Program-made: the position numbers and the translations under genes
Source of the DNA: CAYLLT01 sp964591605
GTDB lineage: Bacteria; Planctomycetota; Phycisphaerae; UBA1845; PWPN01
Assembly: GCA_964591605.1 (NCBI GenBank)
Contig: CAZQEN010000054.1
Span: 1-28,290, forward strand
DNA length: 28,290 nt
Direction of reading: 5' to 3'
Part shown: positions 7,739-14,544 of the stretch, piece by piece
How the letters are laid out: every line of letters begins with the position of its first letter
Numbering within the stretch: position 1 is the first letter of the stretch
The notes under the pieces: model-generated
What the model was told of the DNA's origin: nothing
The model's database searches: none
Seen by the model: the letters and a program-made list of their open reading frames with translations, nothing else

Positions 7739-8460
7739 CCAAATCCTCGACCGCTTTGTTGAATGTCATGACGGTGTTCGCATTCTGTGGCAGTGCGGAA
7801 TTCGCCTGGGCACACCTGCCGCTGTTCGATGACGGCACCGCGGTCGACGCCGACCACGCGCTGGTCATTTCCGACATCAGTCTGTCGCAGGTGGTGTACC
7901 ACGAAGGGGCCGAGCCGACCCGGCCGCTGTGGATCGGCTTCGACGCCGCGGCGGGTCAGGAGCTGTACTTCAATCCGGGCGTGCCGGCCATCGATCGCCT
8001 GAAAGACTATCGCCCGACGTTTGTTCTCGTCGGGCCGGGCCTGCCGGCCGCGGCCGGACTCCCCTTCGAGATCCCGGCCGACAACGGCGCGGAAGTCTAT
8101 CCGACAGGCGACATCCAGGACCCCGAGTTTTTCCATGAGCCGTTCAGCGGAACCGACTCGTGGATTCTCTTCGAGAAGACGGTGACGCTGCCGCAGTCCG
8201 GGCGATACTACCTGGTGGGCTACGTCCCTTCGGGGCAGCCGGGCAAGTTCTGGATTGCGGTCGGCAAGCGCGAGCAGTTCGGACTCAGCGACATTGCCGG
8301 GCTTCCTCAGGAAATCGCACGCGTCCGTGCGTTTCACGAGTCGAGCGCCACGGCACTTCCGTGCTTCCTGATTCCGGCCGGGCTTGGGCTCGTGCTCCTG
8401 TGCGTCGGAGTCATCGGGCGCAGGATCACCCGCGCCGGAAACGTGAAAAGCCCATGCTGA
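7732..8460 (+). CDS. exported, membrane-anchored protein of unknown function
   Basis: A 242-residue protein I do not recognise. The ATG at 7732 overlaps the SDR stop and has GGAAG 7 nt upstream; the frame is open further upstream, but that part lies inside the SDR gene. The first 27 residues are a signal peptide ending near FAWA. The mature part is a probable beta-rich extracytoplasmic domain with DGTAVDADHALVISDISLSQ, RPLWIGFDAAAGQELYFNPG, TFVLVGPGLP and a late SGRYYLVGYVPSGQPGKFWIAVG. A C-terminal hydrophobic helix (LIPAGLGLVLLCVGVIG) followed by basic residues would anchor it in the membrane. Genes on both sides belong to the putative ECF/B12 regulon, so it is probably part of the same response. 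Confidence 0.75.
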   Translation: MLTKSSTALLNVMTVFAFCGSAEFAWAHLPLFDDGTAVDADHALVISDISLSQVVYHEGAEPTRPLWIGFDAAAGQELYFNPGVPAIDRLKDYRPTFVLVGPGLPAAAGLPFEIPADNGAEVYPTGDIQDPEFFHEPFSGTDSWILFEKTVTLPQSGRYYLVGYVPSGQPGKFWIAVGKREQFGLSDIAGLPQEIARVRAFHESSATALPCFLIPAGLGLVLLCVGVIGRRITRAGNVKSPC

Positions 8461-8542
8461 CGAGCGAATGGCTGATGTCGAGCCGGTATCCCTCGCGGCC
8501 GGCCATTGCGCCGCTCGCCGCAAATCGAGTGGGTGACGCGCG

Positions 8543-9055
8543 ATGACGATCCATCCCAACGCTGAGCGTCCGGTTCGTCCCTCGCGGGGAATCACCCGTC
8601 TCGAGCGCCGGCTCGATCTGCCTGAGCCGATCGAGAGGGTGTTCCCGTTCTTCACCGACGCCTTCAATCTGGAGCGGATCACCCCGCCGTTCTTGCGTTT
8701 CCAGGTGCTCACGCCTCCGCCCATCCGGATGCAGGCAGGGGTGCGAATCGATTATCGCATCCGGCTGCGCGGGATCCCCCTGCGATGGCAGAGCGAGATC
8801 ACGGTCTGGGAGCCGCCGCACAGGTTTATCGACCTGCAGATCGTGGGCCCCTATCGCTGGTGGCACCACGAACACCGCTTTGAGTCCACGGAGCAGGGCA
8901 CGCGGGTCATCGACGAGGTGGAGTATGCCGTCCCGGGTGGCCGACTCGTGGCCGCTCTGTTCGTTCGCCGTGACCTCAATCGCATTTTCGATGATCGCCG
9001 CCAGAGACTGCTCGAAGTGTTCGCCCCCGCCGCTGCGATGCAGAATAGCGTATAG
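8543..9055 (+). CDS. SRPBCC (START-like) family protein
   Basis: A 170-residue helix-grip protein. It opens with TRLERRLDLPEPIERVFPFFTDAFNLERITPPFLRFQVLTPPPI, where the 'F..A.NLE.ITP..L.F.VLTP.PI' pattern is characteristic of the SRPBCC subgroup found next to SDR/DUF2867 proteins (annotated as cyclase/dehydrase or SulA-like). IDYRIRLRGIPLRWQSEI, the WWHHEHRFE strand and a C-terminal helix complete the fold. Such proteins bind hydrophobic ligands; the ligand here is unknown. It follows the previous gene by 82 nt on the same strand, probably in the same operon. Confidence 0.88.
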   Translation: MTIHPNAERPVRPSRGITRLERRLDLPEPIERVFPFFTDAFNLERITPPFLRFQVLTPPPIRMQAGVRIDYRIRLRGIPLRWQSEITVWEPPHRFIDLQIVGPYRWWHHEHRFESTEQGTRVIDEVEYAVPGGRLVAALFVRRDLNRIFDDRRQRLLEVFAPAAAMQNSV

Positions 9056-9195
9056 TGCCACCAATGCTGAGATCCTTCCCGCCCCGCGCGACTCACGGGA
9101 GCACCATCTCAAATCCCAGATCTCGGATTTCGGATCGATGAGGGGCAACGCCCGCGCCGGAAATCTGTCCTGACCTCTGCAAATCGCATCCTCGT

Positions 9196-9222
9196 TGAAT
9201 CCAACACGTGTTTTCCGGCGAA
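9196..9222 (+). promoter_or_regulatory. ECF-type promoter upstream of the fasciclin gene
   Basis: TGAATC at 9196-9201, exactly 17 bases, then CGAA at 9219-9222 (CGAAAT). The second box ends 65 nt before the ATG at 9288. It is the fourth copy of the two-box element with unchanged spacing. Confidence 0.65.
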
Positions 9223-9287
9223 ATCTGCTCTGTACCGGCTGCATGGAAGCTGGTGAATCGGGTTCTGCAAGAGCAGGAGATCAAGTG

Positions 9288-10202
9288 ATGAACAAGCGAC
9301 TGATGACGATCGTGGGCCTTTCGTTCGCGGCCGGCTGGGCGTCCCTGGCGATGGCGGGCGAGACGTGTTCGATGGCGAGCGGCAAGAAGGACATCGTGGA
9401 CACGGCCGTCGCCGCAGGCCAGTTCAAGACCCTGGCTGCCGCCCTCAAGGCCGCCGATCTGGTAGACACTCTCAAAGGCAAGGGGCCGTTCACGGTGTTC
9501 GCACCCACCGACGACGCCTTCGCGAAACTGCCCAAGGGTAATGTCGAAGATCTGCTCAAGCCTGAGAACAAGAGCAAGCTCCGCTCAGTCCTCACCTATC
9601 ACGTCGCGCCAGGCAAGCTGATGGCCAAAGAGGCGATCAAGGCCGGCCGCACCGGGACGGTCAACGGCCAGCGCGTCATGATTCAGAAATCTGACGACAA
9701 GGTCATGGTGGGCAAGGCCCAGGTGACCAAGGCGGATGTGGATTGCTCGAACGGCGTCATTCACGTGATCGATGCGGTGATCCTGCCGTCTCAGAAGAAT
9801 ATCGTGGAGACGGCCGACGGTGCCGGTCAGTTCAAGACGCTGCTGGCGGCGGCCCAGGCCGCGGGCCTCGTCGACGCACTCTCGGGTGACGGCCCGCTCA
9901 CCGTGTTTGCCCCGACGGATGCGGCCTTTGCCAGACTGCCGGAAGGAACGGTCGAGAATCTCCTCAAGCCGGAAAACCGCGGTCAACTGGCCAACATCCT
10001 CAAGTTCCATGTTGTCCCCGGACGCCTTTTCTCTGACGAGGTCGCCGGCAAGGGCAAGGCCAAGTCCCTGCTGGGTCAGGAACTGCAGTTCAGTCAATCT
10101 GACAGCGGCTTGAGCGCGAACGGTGCGAAAATCGTCAAGGCCGACATCGATACGACCAACGGCGTTGTCCATGTTCTTGATCGTGTGATTCTGCCCAACT
10201 GA
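9288..10202 (+). CDS. tandem fasciclin (FAS1) domain exported protein
   Basis: A 304-residue exported protein. The ATG at 9288 has AGGAG 8 nt upstream and starts a clear signal peptide (MNKRLMTIVGLSFAAGWASLAMA). Two FAS1 domains follow, about 35-165 and 167-304. Each has the KDIVDTA/KNIVETA..GQFKTLLAA start, the GPFTVFAPTDDAFAKLP / GPLTVFAPTDAAFARLP H1 motif and the late GVIHVIDAVILP / GVVHVLDRVILP motif, so the protein is an internal duplication. FAS1 domains mediate adhesion and matrix contacts. Bacterial FAS1 proteins are often controlled by ECF sigma factors, for instance next to SigK in mycobacteria. A conserved ECF-type promoter lies upstream. Confidence 0.95.
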   Translation: MNKRLMTIVGLSFAAGWASLAMAGETCSMASGKKDIVDTAVAAGQFKTLAAALKAADLVDTLKGKGPFTVFAPTDDAFAKLPKGNVEDLLKPENKSKLRSVLTYHVAPGKLMAKEAIKAGRTGTVNGQRVMIQKSDDKVMVGKAQVTKADVDCSNGVIHVIDAVILPSQKNIVETADGAGQFKTLLAAAQAAGLVDALSGDGPLTVFAPTDAAFARLPEGTVENLLKPENRGQLANILKFHVVPGRLFSDEVAGKGKAKSLLGQELQFSQSDSGLSANGAKIVKADIDTTNGVVHVLDRVILPN

Positions 10203-10257
10203 CGATTCCTCGAAAGTGCAACGGATTCGACGTCTTTTCTTCAAGAGGAGAGTGACC

Positions 10258-10485
10258 ATGAAAGCGTTTGATGTGATCGCAGCGATTCTTTTGGTGGTGG
10301 GGGGGCTCAACTGGGGACTGTGGGGCTTGTTCGAGTTCGATCTCGTGGCCGCTCTCCTGGGCGGCAACATGACCCTGCCGGCGAAACTCGTATATATCCT
10401 GGTCGGGGCGTCCGCGGTTTACCAGGCCGCCTCCTTCAAGACGATCCAGCGCCGCTGGCATTGTGCCCCAATCGGAGTCATCTAG
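10258..10485 (+). CDS. DUF378 small membrane protein
   Basis: A 75-residue membrane protein starting at ATG 10258 with an AGGAG ribosome site. It has two transmembrane helices: FDVIAAILLVVGGLNWGLWG and a second around LVYILVGASAVYQAAS. The GGLNWGLWGLFEFDLVAALLG stretch is the DUF378 (YuzA-like) signature. Function is unknown. It follows the fasciclin gene by 55 nt with a terminator after it, so the two probably form a short operon. No separate conserved promoter was seen. Confidence 0.88.
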   Translation: MKAFDVIAAILLVVGGLNWGLWGLFEFDLVAALLGGNMTLPAKLVYILVGASAVYQAASFKTIQRRWHCAPIGVI

Positions 10486-10550
10486 CCTGACTCGGGCTGG
10501 CATCCTGCCCCGCCCGAAACACATGTTGAAGTGAGATGTGTGGGGAAAGA

Positions 10551-10597
10551 CATCGGCGGCGCGAGGATCTGACTCGTCGCCGCCGATGACGTTTTGA
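10551..10597 (+). terminator. Rho-independent terminator after the DUF378 gene
   Basis: A perfect 11-bp stem, CATCGGCGGCG (10551-10561) and CGCCGCCGATG (10578-10588), has an inner GAG/CTC pair and is followed within a few bases by TTTT (ACGTTTTG). It closes the fasciclin-DUF378 unit and the right end of the putative regulon. Confidence 0.7.
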
Positions 10598-11041
10598 CGC
10601 AACAACTCATCACTGGCAGATTCATGATGTCTCTCCGTCCAGGAGCGACCCGGTCAATTCAAATCGTCCATGCGACGGTTGGCCGCCATCCCGAGGCGAG
10701 ATTCGGATCCTGATGTCATCGGTCGGATGGCCCATTTGATATATCTCATTCGCTATCTGATGCTGAGTCCATATCCTCTGCCCGGCTTCCTCGATTTCTT
10801 TCGTGCGTGGCTCATGCCTGCGACAGCGGGGCAACCGGAGGTGTCCCGCCGTGTCGCAGTATCTCTGGTTGCGGAGATCACTTACAAATTCCACGTGGAG
10901 TTTGAGGTGCATCTCAAGTGCATCAGCACCTGTTGACCCTGCTATAGCTCTAACGTTAGGCATCGCAAAGCGAATGGGACTCAGAATCAACTGCTGACCT
11001 GCATTGGCGGTCATGGCCTGCGCTGAGAACGGGCCGGACCC
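10598..11041. other. intergenic stretch with no supported gene
   Basis: Two overlapping open frames (plus 10670-10936, minus 10622-11014) have no recognisable motifs and no good ribosome sites, so I do not call them. Base composition is less GC-rich than the flanking genes. A 10-bp palindrome CTAACGTTAG occurs at 10950-10959. Nothing else stands out. Confidence 0.4.
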
Positions 11042-11120
11042 CTCCGGCCGGAGTGCATTGAACGATATATTTACAAAAAAAGAGTTAGTGCTTGACGCGG
11101 GCCTCGTCTTGGGTTAAGTT
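11042..11120 (+). promoter_or_regulatory. sigma70-type promoter with UP-like element and palindrome, facing the EPS locus
   Basis: A -35 box TTGACG (11092-11097) and a -10 box TAAGTT (11115-11120) are separated by 17 bp. Just upstream is an A/T-rich block (about 11061-11088, including ATATATTTA and AAAAAAA), unusual in this GC-rich DNA and like an UP element. A perfect 12-bp palindrome CTCCGGCCGGAG at 11042-11053 could be an operator. The only plus-strand genes ahead are the NusG-like gene and the exopolysaccharide locus, so this is the best candidate for their main promoter. Confidence 0.55.
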
Positions 11121-11749
11121 ATCACCAGCGTGAGGCGCATCTCATAAGGTGCGACGTGCTTGACACCGGAAACAGGAGGTAGCAGACCGCGACAGCGAAC
11201 AACTGACCCCTTCAGGGCGCGAGCAGGACATCCCCTTGGTTCTCGACCCAGTGCGCTGGGATGTCCGTTCAAAGGCAGGTTGTTGGCGCTGGTGTGGACT
11301 CTCGATAGGCAACATCGCCCGAATGGAGGCGCCTGGCCGTGCAGCAGACGGCCCTTCGCGTTTCCGGTTGTGTGGGCGAAGTGCAGAGAAAACCGCGCCG
11401 GAGCGTGCGAACGAAGCCGCAGGCAATGTTGTACGGGGAACGAAGCTCACGTCAGGGGTGTCTTACTTCTTTCGAGTCGTATCGGAATGCGCAGCCGTCG
11501 TGCTGCCTCTGGTCACCATGACAGGGGGCGATGCTCCCCGGTACCGGGCGCATGACGGAACTGCGTGAGGGGACTTGAACGCTTGTCCAATCATTGAGGG
11601 TCATGCAGGAGTCCAGCAAGCAGCGGCAGAGCTTGAAATACGCGCACGAAAGCCGCAACAGCTCATGCAGCCGCCCTTTGAAGGGAACTTGGCCCGTGAC
11701 GTGCCGGGACCCTGGAGAATGGGTTATGTGATGAAAAGGAGACTCTTAT

Positions 11750-11842
11750 AAAAAAACGGGAGTTGGCCAGTGTACACGATTGCGACTCGGTGACTGGCCA
11801 ACTCCGGGGAATAGGGCGGGCAACGTAAGGCACCCGCCTATC
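11750..11842 (-). ncRNA. putative small RNA of about 90 nt
   Basis: A compact minus-strand unit. From the predicted start near 11842 the RNA would begin with a hairpin pairing GGCGGG (11838-11833) with CCCGCC (11820-11815); the stem extends through flanking AUA/UAU pairs with one bulged C. A short single-stranded UCCCC segment follows. Next is a perfect 13-bp stem (GGAGTTGGCCAGT at 11805-11793 pairing with ACTGGCCAACTCC at 11771-11759, minus-strand sense) with a 21-nt loop, and then seven T's (11757-11751), a textbook intrinsic terminator. No open reading frame fits. I recognise no known RNA family. It is antisense to the presumed EPS leader, so it could act in cis on that leader or in trans through its C-rich single-stranded segment. 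Confidence 0.65.
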
Positions 11843-11848
11843 GCATCC

Positions 11849-11878
11849 ATTATAGTCCGGATGCGCATGCCATTTCAA
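11849..11878 (-). promoter_or_regulatory. minus-strand sigma70 promoter with inverted repeat around the -10
   Basis: Read on the minus strand: TTGAAA (11878-11873), 18 bp, then a perfect TATAAT (11854-11849). A 7-bp perfect inverted repeat, CGCATCC (11842-11848) and GGATGCG (11859-11865), flanks the -10 box and would suit a repressor operator. Transcription would start near 11842 and run left. Confidence 0.65.
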
Positions 11879-12073
11879 GGTGGGCCGCCCTGATTCAGGG
11901 TGATTCCCGCCGAGACTTGGGCGTTCTCGCGCTCTACTCCCCCCGCTCGACTTAACCGAAGAGCTTCGTCAATCGCCTTCCCCGTGGATCGGCGCCGCGG
12001 ACAATCGGTCCGCGCCCGTCGCGTGGTGAAGGGGGTTGCATCGCTGTTTTTTAAACAGGGAATCTCAGTATCC

Positions 12074-12667
12074 ATGCCGTATGCCCCTGCGAGTCTGATG
12101 TGCGAAGACACCCAGCCGATCGGCGACGACGAAGCCGATCTGGCAGTCAGCGATGAATCCTCGTCCTGGCTGCAAAGCGTGCCGGGGAGATGGTGGTTGG
12201 TGCATACGAAGGCACGCAACGAGAAGGCTCTCGCCACCGATCTCACAAAAAAACGCGTCCATCACTTCTTGCCGTTGGTGCGTGTGAAACGCCGGTACGG
12301 CGGACGCACGGTGTTTGTCCAGATTCCGCTCTTTCCGAGCTATCTGTTTATCTGCGGCGGACCGGATGAGCGCTACACGACCTTGATGACCCATCGGGCT
12401 GCAGCCGTGTATCACGTGGCCGACCAGGATCGCCTCAGAACCGAGCTGCAGCATGTCTACCTGGTGACGAAGAGCCCCGAGCCGGCGGATTTGTACGCCG
12501 GGCTCCGCCGCGGCCGACGCTGCCGTGTCATGCGGGGGAGTCTGGCGGGCCTCGAAGGCGTGGTCCTTCGGCGACGCGACGTCTGCCGGATTTGCGTTGG
12601 GGTTGAGGTCCTCGGACAGTCGGCCGAGCTCGAGATCGATCCCGCAATGCTTGAGCTGGTCGACTAG
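12074..12667 (+). CDS. NusG/RfaH-like (UpxY-type) transcription antiterminator
   Basis: A 197-residue NusG paralog. The NGN domain (about 40-135) shows WWLVHTKARNEKALATDL, HHFLPLVRVKRRYGGRTVFVQIPLFPSYLFI and the HRAAAVYHV strand. A C-terminal KOW domain (about 145-197) has GRRCRVMRGSLAGLEGVVLRRR. Housekeeping NusG lies with secE and ribosomal genes; specialised paralogs such as RfaH, UpxY, LoaP and TaA head polysaccharide or secondary-metabolite loci and let RNA polymerase read through long operons. That fits here, directly upstream of the exopolysaccharide genes. ATG 12074 gives a roughly 38-residue polar extension before the NGN domain; ATG 12098 is an alternative. The frame is open upstream to 11900, but that part reads as noncoding. 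Confidence 0.9.
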   Translation: MPYAPASLMCEDTQPIGDDEADLAVSDESSSWLQSVPGRWWLVHTKARNEKALATDLTKKRVHHFLPLVRVKRRYGGRTVFVQIPLFPSYLFICGGPDERYTTLMTHRAAAVYHVADQDRLRTELQHVYLVTKSPEPADLYAGLRRGRRCRVMRGSLAGLEGVVLRRRDVCRICVGVEVLGQSAELEIDPAMLELVD

Positions 12668-12826
12668 CGGGTTTGCACATAACTCATTGTAGTTTAACCG
12701 GTTGCGATCCGAGATGCATGCAGCCGACAGGGACGGGGTGCATCCGTATCCGCTTCGCCGGGACCGCCATGAGCATCGCGATGAGATCCAGGCGCGCAAG
12801 CGGCCGGAATCGAGAGAAACGGCAGT

Positions 12827-12846
12827 GGCCGGTTTGACCGGCCTTT
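12827..12846 (+). terminator. possible weak terminator or attenuator hairpin
   Basis: A 7-bp stem, GGCCGGT (12827-12833) and ACCGGCC (12837-12843), with a 3-nt loop is followed by only TTT. It lies in the 241-nt gap between the NusG-like gene and the transposase fragment. The short T-run makes it a weak terminator; it would be a natural target for antitermination by the upstream NusG-like protein. Confidence 0.35.
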
Positions 12847-12908
12847 GCCTCGAAGCCCCCGGCGTTCACTTCCAGATTCTCTTCCATGATTTATTGCAGT
12901 GAGTAACC

Positions 12909-13322
12909 GTGGCCGCACAGCTATTACCCGATGACGTGTGGGAATTGATCGAAGCCAGATTGCCCGCGCGTCCTTCGCGTCCCGCCGGCGGCCGCCCGCC
13001 GCTCTCACATCGGCAGGCGATGACCGGCATATTGTTCGTTCTGAAAACGGGCATCCCCTGGGTTGAGCTGCCGGCGGAGCTGGGACTTGGCAGCGGCATG
13101 ACCTGCCTTCGCCGCATACGAGACTGGCAGCTTGCCGGGGTCTGGGACGAGATCCGTGGCATTCTGACCGACAAGCTGCCGTATGGCCCTCGAATCGATT
13201 GGTCACGTGTCTCTCAAGACGTGGAGGGAGTACGCCAGCCATCGCCGAACGAAGCAATCCCGGAGGCGTCCGCGGTTGGGTGCGGGGAGGGTACGAGCCA
13301 TGGCCGTACAGTCGGCAACTGA
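12909..13322 (+). pseudogene. truncated IS5-type transposase (DUF4096 domain only)
   Basis: A 137-codon frame from GTG 12909 whose first 100 or so residues are the DUF4096 N-terminal domain of two-ORF IS5-group transposases: LLPDDVWELIEARLPA, GGRPPLSHRQAMTGILFVLKTGIPWVELP, then LRRIRDWQLAGVWDEI and RIDWSRV. The family then continues into a DDE catalytic domain. Here the last 35 or so residues do not match it, and the next gene starts at 13300 inside this frame. No second transposase ORF and no terminal inverted repeats were found. It is either an IS remnant or a retained DNA-binding domain; the intact frame just upstream of an EPS gene leaves the second possibility open. Confidence 0.75.
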
Positions 13323-14544
13323 GAGCAGCGTTCTTGCGAGATCGGCCCTGCGATTGAGTCAGGAGGGATTCACCCCGGATCGAGTGCGCGGTCTGATTCT
13401 GGCCGGCGTTCACGCCTGTTGTGAATCCCCCGCTCAGCGAAGGATTTCAGGGCCCCTGGCGGAGATCCTGGGGCGCCCCCTCATCGTGCACACGCTTGAG
13501 TGGTTGCGCAGTGCCGGCATCGGCGGGGCAACGATCTGTGCAAACAGCGATACGGCGGCGGTGCGGCACCTGCTGAGGGACGGGCGCGCAGGGGGGATCT
13601 GTCTGGACTACTACGAGGACATGATGCCGCGCGGGCCGGCCGGCTGCGTCAGGGATGCCTCGACTCGCCACGATTGCCACGCCCTCGTCGTGGTGGAGGG
13701 CACCATCCTGCCGCAGGTCAACCTGCGTCATTTGCTGGAGTTTCATACCCGCACAGAAGCGTCCCTGACGATCGTATCCTGTTCGACCGCCCCTTCGACG
13801 CAAGCCGGTCATCCCGATCTGCGGCCGGTGGGCATTTACGTGTTCTCGCCCCGTGCGGTGAAATGCATCCCGGAGGTGGGATACATCGATATCAAGGAAG
13901 TCCTCATTCCGCGGCTTCATCAGGCCAGTGAGTGCGTTGCCGTCTATGTGACGGAGGCCGGAGAGATGCCCCGGCTGCTCAGCTCAAGCTCGTACCTGAG
14001 CCTGAGCGACTGGGCCGTTCAGGAGGCAGTGGCGGCGGACATGCCGCAGGAGGGTTACGTTCGCTGCGGAAGCGCGCTCGTTCATGAATCCGCGGGCATC
14101 GGGGATTCGGTCCAGTTCGTCGGGCCGGTATGGGTGGGCGCCGGATGCCGGATTGAGAACGGGTCGATCATCATAGGCCCCAGCGGCGTCGGAGCGCGGT
14201 CCATCGTCCGGCGACAGGCGGTGGTCAATCGCTCAACGCTCTGGGGCGCATGCCGGGTTGATCCGAAGGCCGTGGTCGATCGATGCGTGCTCCTCGACGA
14301 AGCGGTGGTCGCCGCCGGCGCTACCGTGCGAGATGCACTGATCGTGCCCGGGGGACGTTGGCGGGACAAGCAGACCGATCCACTGCTCGCTGATTTCGCG
14401 GACGAGCCGTGCCTCTGGGCCCACGGACCGCGCGTGACCGCACACCCGCCCCTGCCCAGACAGCCTGACCAGGGCTGCTGGACCGGCGGGCCGTATCCAG
14501 CCCCACCCGCGAGCTTTGCCAAGTTGCGAAAGGTGACCGTGTGA
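13300..14544 (+). CDS. degenerate nucleotidyltransferase with hexapeptide-repeat (LbH) domain
   Basis: A 414-residue protein with the layout of an NDP-sugar pyrophosphorylase. The Rossmann-like domain (about 20-240) contains RGLILAGV, LGRPLIVHTLEWLRSAGI, DYYEDMMPRGPAGCVRDA, ALVVVEGTIL and PVGIYVFSPRAV. The left-handed beta-helix (about 255-350) follows: ESAGIGDSVQFVGPVWVGAGCRIENGSIIIGPSGVGAR. The usual catalytic loop GGxGTRLxPxT..KP is replaced by AGVHACCESPAQRRISGP, lacking the glycines and the lysine, so nucleotidyl transfer is doubtful. ATG 13300 has GGGAGGG 9 nt upstream and is chosen over the upstream in-frame start at 13183, which lies inside the transposase remnant. Its end overlaps the Wzc-like start (GTGA). 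A scaffold or regulatory role is possible. Confidence 0.75.
   Translation: MAVQSATESSVLARSALRLSQEGFTPDRVRGLILAGVHACCESPAQRRISGPLAEILGRPLIVHTLEWLRSAGIGGATICANSDTAAVRHLLRDGRAGGICLDYYEDMMPRGPAGCVRDASTRHDCHALVVVEGTILPQVNLRHLLEFHTRTEASLTIVSCSTAPSTQAGHPDLRPVGIYVFSPRAVKCIPEVGYIDIKEVLIPRLHQASECVAVYVTEAGEMPRLLSSSSYLSLSDWAVQEAVAADMPQEGYVRCGSALVHESAGIGDSVQFVGPVWVGAGCRIENGSIIIGPSGVGARSIVRRQAVVNRSTLWGACRVDPKAVVDRCVLLDEAVVAAGATVRDALIVPGGRWRDKQTDPLLADFADEPCLWAHGPRVTAHPPLPRQPDQGCWTGGPYPAPPASFAKLRKVTV

Larger units (their letters stand above)
11121..12073 (+). other. long untranslated leader of the EPS locus (inferred)
   Basis: About 950 nt lie between the proposed promoter and the NusG-like start codon, with no convincing gene. 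Inverted repeats that would fold in RNA include GGACATCCC (11226-11234) with GGGATGTCC (11258-11266), the 13-bp arm pair at 11759-11805, and CGCGGAC (11996-12002) with GTCCGCG (12008-12014). GGAGGTAGCAG at 11175-11185 resembles the ops element (GGCGGTAG..T) of RfaH-controlled leaders, with a mismatch in the core and another at the final base. NusG paralogs encoded at the head of capsule loci act on such leaders, so a role in processive antitermination is plausible but unproven. A minus-strand small-RNA unit lies inside at 11750-11842. Confidence 0.4.

Noticed and set aside
9103..9130. AAATCC/GGATTT inverted repeat downstream of the SRPBCC gene
   Set aside because: Short stem without a following T-run; not supported as a terminator.
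10950..10960. CTAACGTTAGGC, similar to an integron attC core (GTTRRRY)
   Set aside because: No paired second core, no cassette layout and no integrase; only a short palindrome remains.
10960..10985. CGCAAAGCG segment, considered as a c-di-GMP riboswitch piece
   Set aside because: The conserved core and the second helix of the riboswitch cannot be found around it.
10622..11014. Open frames on both strands between DUF378 and the EPS promoter
   Set aside because: No family motif, no good ribosome site, and the two strands overlap; not strong enough to call.
11149..11155. GTGCGAC, as at the 5' end of group II introns
   Set aside because: No reverse transcriptase frame and no domain V signature (AGCCGTAT..GAAA..ACGGTTC) anywhere near, so a chance match.
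11174..11180. AGGAGGT, a perfect Shine-Dalgarno sequence
   Set aside because: No ATG, GTG or TTG at suitable distance opens a plausible frame; kept only as part of the ops-like observation.
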